Position numbers and translations under genes: made by a program. A stretch of 64,000 nt of DNA from Pseudodesulfovibrio sp. S3 (GTDB taxonomy: Bacteria; Desulfobacterota; Desulfovibrionia; Desulfovibrionales; Desulfovibrionaceae), in contig NZ_QTZO01000003.1 in the NCBI RefSeq assembly GCF_004025585.1, positions 1 through 64,000 of the forward strand. The letters are read 5' to 3'. The notes beneath the pieces are model-generated. The model was not told the origin of the DNA. It did not search any database and saw nothing but the letters and a program-made list of their open reading frames with translations. Positions 8,107-16,719 of this stretch are shown piece by piece (position 1 is the stretch's first letter; every line of letters starts with the position of its first letter).

Positions 8107-8829
8107 ATGCAGAAAATAGAAAAAAGATTCACCCAGGATTTCACTTCCTTTCATCAAATGGAAGGCTCGTCATCGTCGCATGGCATGAACGACTGGGCCG
8201 TGCCTTGGTCCGATCTGATGATGGTCATGTTCGTGTTGTTTGTGGTGCTTTTCATTTATGCCAGCAGCCAGCAGGACGTGAAAGTCCTCTTCAGCCATCA
8301 GTCTGCGGAAAAGGCCCAGTCTGTAAGTTCTCTTGATCCACTTATAGGGCTGATTGGACAGATCGCCAGTCGGGCCGAACCTGGTGGTTCCAAGGATGTG
8401 GTTCGCATGGCCGAGAAGGAGGTCCTGTATCGTTCCCGTGCCAACGGCATCACCGTGGTCCGGGAGTCTCCGGGTCAGGTTCGCATCACCTTGAGAGGGG
8501 ATTTGTTTTTTGATGAGCAGTCAGGCGAACTCAAGCCGGATTCCGCCCAGTATCTGGATGAGATCGCAGAAGTTGTTCGGCTGAGCCTCGGCCTTGTGCA
8601 CGTTATCGGGTTTGCCGATCAAAGCGAATCCGAGGGGGCGCAGAGTTTTATCTTGTCATCCGAACGTGCGGCCAATGTGGCGGAACAACTCATTACCCGA
8701 TTCAATATTGCCCCGAAGCGACTGGTAATCACCGGACGGGGAGCCTATCAGCCGGAATTGCCCGATACTTCAGAAGCCAACCAAGCCCTGAACAGGCGGG
8801 TTGAAATAGTCATTGCCAACAACAGCTGA
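8107..8829 (+). CDS. motB: MotB-like OmpA-domain stator protein
   Basis: The 240-residue protein has a MotB layout. A short cytoplasmic N-terminus leads to one membrane helix in WAVPWSDLMMVMFVLFVVLF, whose aspartate (about residue 37) corresponds to the proton-carrying residue of MotB. A plug/linker follows, then an OmpA-type domain (about 150-240) with LVHVIGFADQSESEG and NRRVEIVI that binds peptidoglycan. AGGAGAGACC lies before the ATG. It is followed 18 bases later by a MotA-like gene, the reverse of the usual motA-motB order. Without flagellar genes nearby it could serve a flagellar motor or another MotAB-type force-generating unit. Confidence 0.8.
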   Translation: MQKIEKRFTQDFTSFHQMEGSSSSHGMNDWAVPWSDLMMVMFVLFVVLFIYASSQQDVKVLFSHQSAEKAQSVSSLDPLIGLIGQIASRAEPGGSKDVVRMAEKEVLYRSRANGITVVRESPGQVRITLRGDLFFDEQSGELKPDSAQYLDEIAEVVRLSLGLVHVIGFADQSESEGAQSFILSSERAANVAEQLITRFNIAPKRLVITGRGAYQPELPDTSEANQALNRRVEIVIANNS

Positions 8830-8847
8830 TCGATTGGAGGAAGTCTC

Positions 8848-9717
8848 ATGAACAGAAAGAATTATATTGGTGTGGCCGTCAGTCTCATCATATTCATGTG
8901 CAGTTTTTTGCTGACCGGAGCTGCCGGTGCATACTTTAACCTAGCCGCTTTTCTGGTGGTTGTGTCCGGCCTGACCGCGGCCATGCTTATCAGTTATCCG
9001 GTCAAGCATGTGAAAAACGCCTTCAGGGTTGCCAGGAACGCCTATTCCAACGGCCAGTCAACGGCCGAGGAAATTGTCAACACGCTCCTTGATCTCTCGG
9101 TGAAGTCCAAGGTGGACGGGGTGCTTTCTTTGGAGAGGTCAGCCAACAAGGCCACGAGTTCCTTCATGAAAAACGGACTCATTCTGTTGGTGGACAATTA
9201 CAAGGAAGAGGAAATCCGCGAGTGCCTGAATGCGGAAATGGCTTTCTTCAACCTGCGTCGCCAGCAGAGCGAGCGTTTTTTCCTGACTTTGGCCCGCACG
9301 GCGCCTGCCTTTGGTGTTGCCGGTTCCGTCATCGGTCTGATCGGCCTGCTCATGGGGATCAATGATACTGCCGTCATCCTCAAGAATATTCCGGTGGCCT
9401 TCATCTCCACGCTCTATGGTCTGGTGCTTTCACATCTCATTTTTTCTCCCATTGCCGAGAACATCAATTTCTCCACCAGGGCCGAATTGTTGAATCAGAA
9501 ATTGGTCATGGAGGGCATTGTCGCCATCAGCAAGGAACAGAATTCCTATAAGCTGGAGCGTAAATTGGCCTCTTTCCTGACCCCCTCCGAGCGTGAGGGC
9601 AAGACCGAAACCCTGCGTAGAATCACGCGCAAGTATGTGCAGAAGAAGACGCAACCCGTGGAATTGGCCGACATGGCCCAGGGGGGCGTTATGGAAAAGG
9701 CCACTGAAGCGGCTTAG
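8848..9717 (+). CDS. motA: MotA/TolQ/ExbB-type proton channel (MotA-like)
   Basis: The 289-residue product has the four-helix MotA arrangement: two helices near the N-terminus (about 6-50), a cytoplasmic loop of about 100 residues, then two helices in FGVAGSVIGLIGLLMGI and IPVAFISTLYGLVLSHLIF. The proline in NIPVAF and the threonine in STLYG match conserved positions of the ion path. It is inferred to form a stator complex with the MotB-like protein encoded just upstream. The C-terminal 50 residues are charged and likely cytoplasmic. GGAGG precedes the ATG, and a strong terminator follows, so the two genes form a closed transcription unit. Confidence 0.82.
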   Translation: MNRKNYIGVAVSLIIFMCSFLLTGAAGAYFNLAAFLVVVSGLTAAMLISYPVKHVKNAFRVARNAYSNGQSTAEEIVNTLLDLSVKSKVDGVLSLERSANKATSSFMKNGLILLVDNYKEEEIRECLNAEMAFFNLRRQQSERFFLTLARTAPAFGVAGSVIGLIGLLMGINDTAVILKNIPVAFISTLYGLVLSHLIFSPIAENINFSTRAELLNQKLVMEGIVAISKEQNSYKLERKLASFLTPSEREGKTETLRRITRKYVQKKTQPVELADMAQGGVMEKATEAA

Positions 9718-9740
9718 CCCGGACCAATCGATACAGCTGA

Positions 9741-9770
9741 AAAAGGAGCCATATGGCTCCTTTTTTTTTT
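9741..9770 (+). terminator. Rho-independent terminator after motA-like gene
   Basis: A perfect palindromic stem (AGGAGCCATATGGCTCCT) runs into ten consecutive T residues. It separates the mot pair from the glucokinase operon. Confidence 0.9.
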
Positions 9771-9813
9771 ATGGGTTTGTGATAGTCTCCGCCATCAGGG
9801 AGGCGCGATCCAT

Positions 9814-10776
9814 ATGGCAAAGATTTTGGCTGCTGATATCGGCGGCACCAACAGCCGATTTGCTCTGTTCGAGTCACATGATGCAGGGTTGGCGATGGTG
9901 GATTCCATCTGGCTTGAGACTCACGGGGCGGCCACATTTCCGCAATTGCTTGAGCAGTTGTGGGAGAGCGATTTCAGTGCGCATCCCGGAGGGTTCGACG
10001 CGGCCGTATTGGCTCCTGCCGGTGCCGTTATAGGAGGGAAGGTCTGCCCATACCTGCCCAACGCTCCTTGGGGTATCGATATCCGGGAGGTAAATTTCGG
10101 TACGAAAGCCGTCTGCCTTATCAATGATTTTTCAGCCCAGGCCTTTGCCTGCCGCACTTCCGCCGTGGAAAACGCTTTGGTGATCCAGGAAGGGGAGGGT
10201 GTGGACGGTGAGACCATCGGCGTGATCGGTGCCGGAACCGGACTGGGGTACTCCGCGTTGCTCAAGGTCGGGGACAACTGGACGGCTCTGCCTTCCGAGG
10301 GAGGCCACATGGCGTTTCCTTTCATCGGCAGAGATGAGGCCGAATATGCTGAATTCAACCGTATCGAGAGCGGGCGCAACTGGCCGGAAGGGGACTCTGT
10401 CGTTACCGGGCTCGGGCTTCATCTGGTGCACAAATTCCTGACCGGCGAGGATCTGACTCCAAGGGAAATATCCGCGAGGATCACTCCCGAGAGCGAAACA
10501 ACGAAATGGTATGCCCGTTTTTATGGCCGGGCCTGTCGCAATTGGGCACTTGGTCTGATGTCGCTTGGTGGCTTTTTCATAGCCGGGGGGGTCGCTTCCA
10601 AAAATCCGATGTTTGTGAATGTTCCTGAATTCATGAATGAATTCCATAATTCGCATGTGTATGCCGATTTTCTTCACTCGGTACCGGTCAAACTCAATGG
10701 CAATGAGGAGAGCGGTCTGTTCGGGGCGGCATTCTATGGCGCGCAACTCCTGAATAATCTGGGAGGAGACGAATGA
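9814..10776 (+). CDS. glk: Glucokinase
   Basis: The 320-residue protein belongs to the Glk family, which phosphorylates glucose with ATP in the cytoplasm. Visible blocks are the phosphate-binding ILAADIGGTNSRFALFE at the N-terminus, LINDFSAQAFAC around the catalytic aspartate (about residue 107), GVIGAGTGLGYSAL for nucleotide binding and LPSEGGHMAFPF for sugar binding. Length and order are normal. GGGAGG precedes the ATG by about ten bases. The stop overlaps the start of the next gene (ATGA), which suggests translational coupling with a TVP38-type protein and a flavoprotein. Why glucokinase is joined to those genes is not evident. Confidence 0.9.
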   Translation: MAKILAADIGGTNSRFALFESHDAGLAMVDSIWLETHGAATFPQLLEQLWESDFSAHPGGFDAAVLAPAGAVIGGKVCPYLPNAPWGIDIREVNFGTKAVCLINDFSAQAFACRTSAVENALVIQEGEGVDGETIGVIGAGTGLGYSALLKVGDNWTALPSEGGHMAFPFIGRDEAEYAEFNRIESGRNWPEGDSVVTGLGLHLVHKFLTGEDLTPREISARITPESETTKWYARFYGRACRNWALGLMSLGGFFIAGGVASKNPMFVNVPEFMNEFHNSHVYADFLHSVPVKLNGNEESGLFGAAFYGAQLLNNLGGDE

Positions 10777-11471
10777 AGGCGGGGTTGATCAGGAAACTGC
10801 TGCTCATGTCCGTCATTGCCGTATTGATAGTTTTCTATTTCATTTTTGATTTAGGTCAGTATCTTTCTCTCGACTATCTCAAGGCCTCCCGCGAACGTTT
10901 TCAGCTTCTATACGATGATCATGCCCTCTTGATGCTGGGTGCCTATTTCATGATATATGTCGTTGTCACTGCGTTGGTCCTGCCTGCGGCAGCGGTGCTC
11001 ACCCTGGCCGGGGGCGCACTGTTCGGCCTGACGGTCGGAGTCGTTGTGGTCTCTTTTGCCAGTACGGCTGGTGCCGCCCTGGCCTTTCTTGTATCCCGCT
11101 ATGTCCTGCGGGATTTCGTGCAGCGGAAGTATGGAGGCAGGCTGGAACCCATCAACCGTGGCATCAGGGAGGACGGTGCGTTTTACCTCTTCACTTTGCG
11201 CTTGATCCCGGTCTTTCCGTTTTTCATCATCAATGCCGTCCTGGGCCTGACGTCCATGCGGCTTTTCACTTACGTTTGGGTCTCGCAGTTGGGTATGCTT
11301 CCGGCCACGGTGGTGTATGTGAATGCGGGCAAGGAGTTGGGGCAACTCGACTCCCTGTCGGGATTGTTGTCGCCGAGCCTGATCATTTCATTCGTTGTTC
11401 TCGGGTTGTTTCCCCTGGCGGTGAAGAAAATACTCGGGTGGTACCAGGCAAAGAGGCGCGCCAATGGCTGA
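10773..11471 (+). CDS. TVP38/TMEM64 family inner-membrane protein
   Basis: The 232-residue protein is a multi-helix membrane protein of the SNARE-associated/DedA-like (VTT domain) family. It has an N-terminal helix, then LPAAAVLTLAGGALFGLTVG, which contains the re-entrant glycine-rich loop of the family, then FLVSRYVLRDFV and LRLIPVFPFFIINAVLGLTS, the conserved second re-entrant region, and further helices. Bacterial and eukaryotic VTT proteins act in lipid movement or envelope homeostasis; the substrate here is unknown. It overlaps glucokinase by four bases and the downstream flavoprotein by eight, so the three are almost certainly one operon. TVP38 genes paired with MerA/Lpd-like oxidoreductases recur in bacteria. 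Confidence 0.88.
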   Translation: MKAGLIRKLLLMSVIAVLIVFYFIFDLGQYLSLDYLKASRERFQLLYDDHALLMLGAYFMIYVVVTALVLPAAAVLTLAGGALFGLTVGVVVVSFASTAGAALAFLVSRYVLRDFVQRKYGGRLEPINRGIREDGAFYLFTLRLIPVFPFFIINAVLGLTSMRLFTYVWVSQLGMLPATVVYVNAGKELGQLDSLSGLLSPSLIISFVVLGLFPLAVKKILGWYQAKRRANG

Positions 11472-12915
11472 ATTCGATTATGACATAGGGGTCATCGGCG
11501 GGGGCGCAGCCGGGTTGACCGTGGCCTCCGGGGCAGCCCAATTGGGGGTGAAGACCGTGCTTATCGAACGTGCTTCACAGCTTGGCGGTGATTGTCTTCA
11601 TACGGGATGCGTGCCCAGCAAGACGCTGATCCGGTCCGCGGCCATATATCATGAAATGCGGCAGTGCACCCGGTACGGTTTGCCGGAAGTGATCCTGCCG
11701 CCCGTGGACATGGCCAAAGTCAACCTGCGCATCAAAGAGGTCATCGACGCCATTCAGGTGCATGATTCCGAGGAGCGGTTTTGCGGACTGGGAGTCAAGA
11801 TATTGTTCGGGGAGGCCCAGTTCGAGGACGACCACGTGGTCAATTGCTCGGGCACACGCATTTCCGCGAAATTCTGGGTTCTGGCCACTGGCTCCGAACC
11901 GGCATTGCCCTCGATTCCCGGATTGGTGGACGTGGATTACCTGACCAATGAAGATATGTTCAGCCTGAAAGATCTGCCGTCTTCCCTTGTCGTGCTCGGC
12001 GGAGGGCCAATCGGGTGCGAAATGGCCCAGGCCTTCAACCGTCTCGGCTCCAAGGTGCATATACTCCAGCGCAATTGCCAGCTTCTTTCTGCAGAGGATG
12101 CAGATATGGCGCAGGTAATCCAGGATGTTTTCCAAGAAGAAGGAGTGGATCTGGCTCTATGCGCCAATACCTCAATGGTGCGCAGGGTGCCTGGCGGGGT
12201 CGAAGTCGAATATGAGCGCGATGGCGAAACCCATGTGATCCAGGCGGAAAAAATACTTGTGGCCACTGGGCGCAGGCCGAGAACAAACGGTCTCAAGCTG
12301 GAAAACTGTGGGGTGGAATATGACCGGCGCGGGGTCAAGGTCGACGCCAGGCTGCGGACCAGCCAAAAACATATTTTTGCGGCCGGCGACGTGCTCGGCA
12401 GGTATCAGTTTACCCATGCTGCCGGGTATGAGGGCGGGATCGTCATTTCCAACGCGGTCTTTCGTCTGCCGCGTAAGGTTGACTACACCTGGCTGCCCTG
12501 GTGCACCTACACAGAACCCGAACTGGCCAGCGTGGGCATGAACGAAAAGCGCGCCAAGGCGGCGGGCATCGAGTGTGTGGTCTGGGAAGAGGCGTTCGGT
12601 GACAATGACCGGGCACGGGCCGAGGGTGGGGTGAACGGCAGGATAAAACTCGTTCTCGACCGAAGGGAAAAACCGCTCGGGGTACAGATTGCGGGTATCC
12701 ATGCCGGTGAACTGATAGGACAATGGGTGGCTGCGTTGAACGGCAAGGTCGGGCTTTCCACCCTGGCCTCGGCCATTCAGCCATATCCCACCGTGGGCGA
12801 GATCAACAAGCGGGTGGCGGGCAAGGTTCTGTCATCCAAGTTGTTTTCGGACAGGGTCCGCAAGACGTTGAGCTTCATCTTCGATTACAAGGGCAGGGCC
12901 TGCACCCTTGATTAA
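11464..12915 (+). CDS. FAD-dependent pyridine nucleotide-disulfide oxidoreductase (MerA/Lpd-like)
   Basis: The 483-residue protein has the class I disulfide reductase layout: an FAD-binding GVIGGGAAGLTVASGAAQ near the N-terminus, the redox pair in GGDCLHTGCVPSKTL (C-x4-C), an NAD(P) Rossmann block LVVLGGGPIGCEMAQAF, a second FAD motif around HIFAAGDVLG, and the C-terminal dimerisation domain. At the end the usual H-P-T-x-x-E acid-base histidine is replaced, giving YPTVGE. This occurs in MerA-like relatives and argues against a true dihydrolipoamide dehydrogenase. It lacks the heavy-metal-binding cysteine pair of genuine mercuric reductase at its C-terminus. The electron acceptor is unknown. 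Operon with glk and the TVP38 gene. Confidence 0.85.
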   Translation: MAEFDYDIGVIGGGAAGLTVASGAAQLGVKTVLIERASQLGGDCLHTGCVPSKTLIRSAAIYHEMRQCTRYGLPEVILPPVDMAKVNLRIKEVIDAIQVHDSEERFCGLGVKILFGEAQFEDDHVVNCSGTRISAKFWVLATGSEPALPSIPGLVDVDYLTNEDMFSLKDLPSSLVVLGGGPIGCEMAQAFNRLGSKVHILQRNCQLLSAEDADMAQVIQDVFQEEGVDLALCANTSMVRRVPGGVEVEYERDGETHVIQAEKILVATGRRPRTNGLKLENCGVEYDRRGVKVDARLRTSQKHIFAAGDVLGRYQFTHAAGYEGGIVISNAVFRLPRKVDYTWLPWCTYTEPELASVGMNEKRAKAAGIECVVWEEAFGDNDRARAEGGVNGRIKLVLDRREKPLGVQIAGIHAGELIGQWVAALNGKVGLSTLASAIQPYPTVGEINKRVAGKVLSSKLFSDRVRKTLSFIFDYKGRACTLD

Positions 12916-12975
12916 TTGGGCGGACACGGGTAGGTAGCCCGTCATTCGAACATCGTTGCAAGGAGATATTTCCGA

Positions 12976-13458
12976 ATGGGTGACAAGAACAGATACCAGA
13001 AAATGTTTCCGGTTTCATGGGAGCAGCTGCATCGCGATTGCCGGGCCTTGTCCTGGCGGTTGATGGAAAAGGGGCCGTGGAAGGGCATCCTGGCTATCAC
13101 CCGCGGCGGTTTGGTCCCTGCGGCTATCATAGCCCGCGAGTTGGATATTCACCTTATCGATACCATCTGCCTTTCTTCCTATGATTGGAAGAATCAAGGT
13201 GATGCCAAAATACTCAAGCAGGTGGATTCCGACGGCGATGGCTGGCTGCTCATAGACGACCTCGTGGATACGGGCAGGACCGCAAAAATCGCCCGCGACA
13301 TGGTTTCCAAAGCGCATTTTGCCACGGTTTATGCAAAGCCCGAAGGCCGCCCCATGGTGGAGACATATATAACCGAAGTCAGCCAGGACACCTGGATTTT
13401 GTTCCCTTGGGATTCCGCTTCTCAGTTTGTGGAACCCATTGTCAAGATTACTGAATAG
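12976..13458 (+). CDS. gpt: Xanthine (guanine) phosphoribosyltransferase
   Basis: The 160-residue enzyme matches E. coli Gpt in length and order. [22 protein letters not shown] is the pyrophosphate-binding region, [20 protein letters not shown] is the PRPP-binding motif, and [17 protein letters not shown] is the base-contacting C-terminus typical of XGPRT. It converts xanthine or guanine plus PRPP to the nucleotide. AAGGAGA lies before the ATG. It precedes a BMP-type nucleoside/purine ABC importer by about 120 bases, and that context supports a salvage role: import followed by phosphoribosylation. Confidence 0.9.
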   Translation: MGDKNRYQKMFPVSWEQLHRDCRALSWRLMEKGPWKGILAITRGGLVPAAIIARELDIHLIDTICLSSYDWKNQGDAKILKQVDSDGDGWLLIDDLVDTGRTAKIARDMVSKAHFATVYAKPEGRPMVETYITEVSQDTWILFPWDSASQFVEPIVKITE

Positions 13459-13580
13459 CTTGCTTTAAAATTTATTTTATATTGCAGTATGTTGTTTGTT
13501 CCATGGAGAATGGGCTCTTGCCCGAAAACGTGTGCTGAGATATGGAATTGGGATATTTAATAGCTAACGGAGAGGACCCC

Positions 13581-14723
13581 ATGAAAAAAATGTTGAAAAT
13601 GTTTGGTGTATCGGCTGTCTGCATGATGCTGATGCTGTCCCTTTTCGCTTGCGGCGAGGCCCCGCAGGAAAAAAAGGCCGAAGAGCCTGCAAAGGTTGAA
13701 GAGGCCGTTGCTCCCACTGAAGAGCCCAAGGTGATCAAGGCCGGTTTCGTTTACGTGTCTCCGGTCGGCGATGCAGGTTATTCCTATGCCCATGACCTGG
13801 GCCGTCAGGCTGTGGAAGCGCTGGACTACGCCACGACTTCCTTTGTCGAAGCCGTTCCCGAAGGCGCTGATTCCGAGCGCGTTATCCGCAACATGGCCCG
13901 CAAGGGTTTTGATATCATCTTCACCACCAGCTTCGGTTACATGGACCCGACCCTGAAGGTGGCCAAAGAATTTCCCGATGCCAAATTCATGCATTGCTCC
14001 GGTTTCAAGAAAGCGGCCAACGTGAGCAACTATTTCGGTCGCATCTATCAGGCCCGTTACCTGACCGGCCTGGTGGCCGGCGCCATGACCAAGACCAACA
14101 AGCTCGGATATGTAGCCGCTTTCCCCATTCCTGAAGTTATTCGGGGCATCAATGCCTACACCAGGGGCGTCCGCGAGATGAACCCGAATGCCGAAGTCCG
14201 CGTTGTCTGGACCAAGACATGGTATGACCCGGCGTTGGAAAAGGATGCTGCCAAGTCCCTGCTTGATGCAGGTTGCGACGTCATTGCTCAGCATCAGGAT
14301 TCCCCGGCGCCGCAGGAAGCCGCACAGGAAGCTGGCGTTTACAGCGTGGGCTATAACTCCGACATGACCTCCTTCGCTCCCAAGGCGCACCTGACCTCCG
14401 CCATCTGGAATTGGGGTCCCGTGTACGTCAAGACCGTTGAACAGGTCCGTGACGGCTCCTGGCAGGGCGACCAATCCGTGTGGTGGTCCATGCAGGACGG
14501 CGTCGTGGACATCGCCCCCATGGGCCCGATGGTTCCCGAAGACGTCAAGACTCTCGTCAATGCCAAACGGGCTGAACTCGTGGCCGGCAAGGATTCCATT
14601 TTCACGGGTCCGGTCAAGAATCAGACGGGCGAAGTCATGATTGCAGAGGGCGTTGTCCCCTCCGATGGTGATCTGCTCGGAATGAATTGGTTTGTCGAAG
14701 GCGTTGTCGGCAACGTCAACTAA
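13581..14723 (+). CDS. BMP family ABC transporter substrate-binding lipoprotein
   Basis: The 380-residue protein is a basic-membrane-protein (BmpA/Med/PnrA) family binding protein. Its signal peptide ends MLMLSLFACG, a lipobox with the cysteine about 27 residues in, followed by an EAPQEKKAEEPAKVEEAVAP linker. The mature domain shows KAGFVYVSPVGDAGYSYAHD, FDIIFTTSFGYMDPTLKVAK, YLTGLVAGAMTKTNKLGYVA and CDVIAQHQDSPAPQEAA, which are family hallmarks. Characterised relatives bind purine nucleosides. I chose the ATG at 13581, preceded by GGAGAGG; an upstream ATG at 13542 adds residues before the signal. It is followed by two permeases and a double ATPase, and lies after gpt, so a purine ligand is inferred. 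Confidence 0.9.
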   Translation: MKKMLKMFGVSAVCMMLMLSLFACGEAPQEKKAEEPAKVEEAVAPTEEPKVIKAGFVYVSPVGDAGYSYAHDLGRQAVEALDYATTSFVEAVPEGADSERVIRNMARKGFDIIFTTSFGYMDPTLKVAKEFPDAKFMHCSGFKKAANVSNYFGRIYQARYLTGLVAGAMTKTNKLGYVAAFPIPEVIRGINAYTRGVREMNPNAEVRVVWTKTWYDPALEKDAAKSLLDAGCDVIAQHQDSPAPQEAAQEAGVYSVGYNSDMTSFAPKAHLTSAIWNWGPVYVKTVEQVRDGSWQGDQSVWWSMQDGVVDIAPMGPMVPEDVKTLVNAKRAELVAGKDSIFTGPVKNQTGEVMIAEGVVPSDGDLLGMNWFVEGVVGNVN

Positions 14724-14732
14724 CTTGAATAC

Positions 14733-15794
14733 GTGCTGAAAATAAGAAAAAGAGATGAACCCTGGAAGTGGGGCGCCCTGGTTGTATTCCTGGGCGCCCT
14801 GCTCTTTTCCCTTTTAGTGAGCTCTCTGCTCCTGGCCTGGCAGGGAAAGGACGCACTCTTCGGGCTCAACGTTCTGTGGCAGGGGAGTTTCGGCAACCTG
14901 TGGGCCCTTGAAGGGGTGCTGCTCAAGTCCATTCCGCTTTTCCTCTGCTCTCTTGGGGTGGCTGTGGCCTTCCGCATGCAGATATGGAACATCGGCGCGG
15001 AGGGACAGTTTGCTCTGGGTGCCATCGGCGCCACGTGGATGGCCTTGCAGTTTCCCGATCTGCCGGGCTTTATCCTGCTGCCGATCATGTTCACCATGGC
15101 CTTCCTGCTGGGCGGAGCATGGGCGTTTATCCCCGCGTTTCTCAAGCTCAAGTTGCGCGTCAACGAGATCATCTCAACGCTGATGCTCAACTATGTGGCC
15201 ATCCTGTTACTCGATTACCTGGTTTTCGGTATTTGGAAAGACCCTGCCAGCCACGGATTCCCCATGACGCCAGAATTCACTTCCGGCGCGGTTATTCCGT
15301 TCATCGGCTCCAGCCGCGTTCACTGGGGATTGTTGTTCTGTCTCGTCGTGGGGGTTGGCCTTTGGGGGTTCATGCGATTCACCCGGTTGGGCTTCGAACT
15401 GCAGGCCAGCGGCGAGGGAGCGCGCGTGGCCCGGTACGCCAAAATCCGTTATGGCAGATTGGTCATACTGGTCATGTGCATGTCAGGCGGGTTTGCCGGA
15501 TGGGCCGGTTGCGTCGAAACTTCGGCCATCCTCAATCGTCTCCAGCCGAGCCTCATGGTCGGCTACGGGTATACCGCTATTGTCGTGGCCTGGTTGGCCC
15601 GCCTGGAGCCTCTCAATATCGCCTTTGCCGCCTTCCTCCTGGCCGCATTGCGTGTAGGAGTCGAGAACATGCAGCTCGAATTGCAGATTCCAGCCGCATT
15701 CGGCGTGATCATGGAGGGCATGATTCTCCTGACCGTTCTCGCCGGGCAGTTCTTCCTGACCTACAAACTGGAACGAAAGACAAGGCAGGATTAG
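14733..15794 (+). CDS. Nucleoside-type ABC transporter permease (first subunit)
   Basis: The 353-residue membrane protein belongs to the BPD_transp_2 family of branched permeases that accompany BMP binding proteins. It has about 8-10 hydrophobic segments and the family loop MQIWNIGAEGQFALGAIGAT, plus LKLRVNEIISTLMLNYVAIL, where the EISTLM stretch contacts the ATPase-facing side. It starts with GTG ten bases after the binding-protein stop, with no clear ribosome binding site, so translation may depend on the upstream gene. It pairs with the 305-residue permease that follows to form a heterodimeric channel. Confidence 0.88.
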   Translation: MLKIRKRDEPWKWGALVVFLGALLFSLLVSSLLLAWQGKDALFGLNVLWQGSFGNLWALEGVLLKSIPLFLCSLGVAVAFRMQIWNIGAEGQFALGAIGATWMALQFPDLPGFILLPIMFTMAFLLGGAWAFIPAFLKLKLRVNEIISTLMLNYVAILLLDYLVFGIWKDPASHGFPMTPEFTSGAVIPFIGSSRVHWGLLFCLVVGVGLWGFMRFTRLGFELQASGEGARVARYAKIRYGRLVILVMCMSGGFAGWAGCVETSAILNRLQPSLMVGYGYTAIVVAWLARLEPLNIAFAAFLLAALRVGVENMQLELQIPAAFGVIMEGMILLTVLAGQFFLTYKLERKTRQD

Positions 15795-15798
15795 GCGC

Positions 15799-16716
15799 AT
15801 GTGGGAATTCCTGATACCGCTGTTCGCTGCCACGGTGCAGTCGGGAACACCGATTCTCTACGCTACGCTGGGTGAGATGATGACCGAGAAGGGCGGGGTG
15901 CTCAACCTCGGCGTGGAGGGCATCATGTCCGTGGCCGCCCTGGCCGCATTCTGGGTAAGTTATACGACAGGTTCCCCGTGGCTCGGCTTTTTGGCAGGCG
16001 GTACGGCGGGTATGGTCTTCGCCTCCCTGCACGGTTTTGTCTGCATCACCTGCCTGGGTAACCAGGTCGTGTCCGGTCTTGCCCTGACGATTCTCGGCGG
16101 CGGTCTGACCCATTATCTCGGCGTTTCCTATGTCGGGCTGTCCGCACCGGGTTTCAATCCGTTCATTTTTCCCCTGCTCTCACAGATTCCGGTGCTGGGT
16201 GAAGTGTTCTTCAAACATGACATGCTGGTCTACATCTCCTTCGTGATACCGTTCCTGTTTTGGTTTTTCTTCAAGCGGACCAGTCTTGGTTTGCATGTTG
16301 CTGCAACGGGAGAAATGCCTGCTGCCGCTGCGGCGGCAGGCCTCAAGCCGCTCTTGCTGCGCTATTTTGCCGTCCTTTCCGGTGGTTTCCTCATGGGATT
16401 GGGCGGGGCATATCTTTCCTTGGCTTACACCCATTTGTGGACCAGCGGTCTGTCCGGCGGGCGTGGTTGGATTGCCGTGGCCTTGGTCATTTTTGCCTTT
16501 TGGAGACCGGGCAGGGCCGTGGTGGGAGCATATCTCTTCGGGGGCGTCATGGCCTTTCAGCTCAGGCTCCAGGCCATCGGCACCAACCTGCCGTCTTCTC
16601 TTCTGCTCATGTTGCCCTATCTGTTGACCATCCTTGTGCTGATTTTATCCGCCTGGCGTGGGCGCCGCATCGATGCTCCGGCAGCACTCGGCACGAATAT
16701 AGAGCCGGAAGGATAG
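15799..16716 (+). CDS. Nucleoside-type ABC transporter permease (second subunit)
   Basis: The 305-residue membrane protein is the second BPD_transp_2 permease. Hallmarks are ATVQSGTPILYATLGEMMTE, EKGGVLNLGVEGIMSVAALA and CLGNQVVSGLALTILGGGLT, followed by a C-terminal stretch with GRGWIAVALVIFAFWRPGRA. These match the NupC/YufQ-type partner of the preceding permease. Several helices and the ENG-like N-terminal loop agree with a substrate pathway for a nucleoside or base. It starts four bases after the previous stop and ends three bases before the ATPase gene, so the unit is tightly coupled. Confidence 0.88.
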   Translation: MWEFLIPLFAATVQSGTPILYATLGEMMTEKGGVLNLGVEGIMSVAALAAFWVSYTTGSPWLGFLAGGTAGMVFASLHGFVCITCLGNQVVSGLALTILGGGLTHYLGVSYVGLSAPGFNPFIFPLLSQIPVLGEVFFKHDMLVYISFVIPFLFWFFFKRTSLGLHVAATGEMPAAAAAAGLKPLLLRYFAVLSGGFLMGLGGAYLSLAYTHLWTSGLSGGRGWIAVALVIFAFWRPGRAVVGAYLFGGVMAFQLRLQAIGTNLPSSLLLMLPYLLTILVLILSAWRGRRIDAPAALGTNIEPEG

Positions 16717-16719
16717 GGC

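Noticed and set aside
13459-13580. Possible purine riboswitch before the BMP importer genes.
   Set aside because: The conserved loop sequences and three-way junction of purine riboswitches are not recognisable; only a small GGGC/GCCC hairpin is present.
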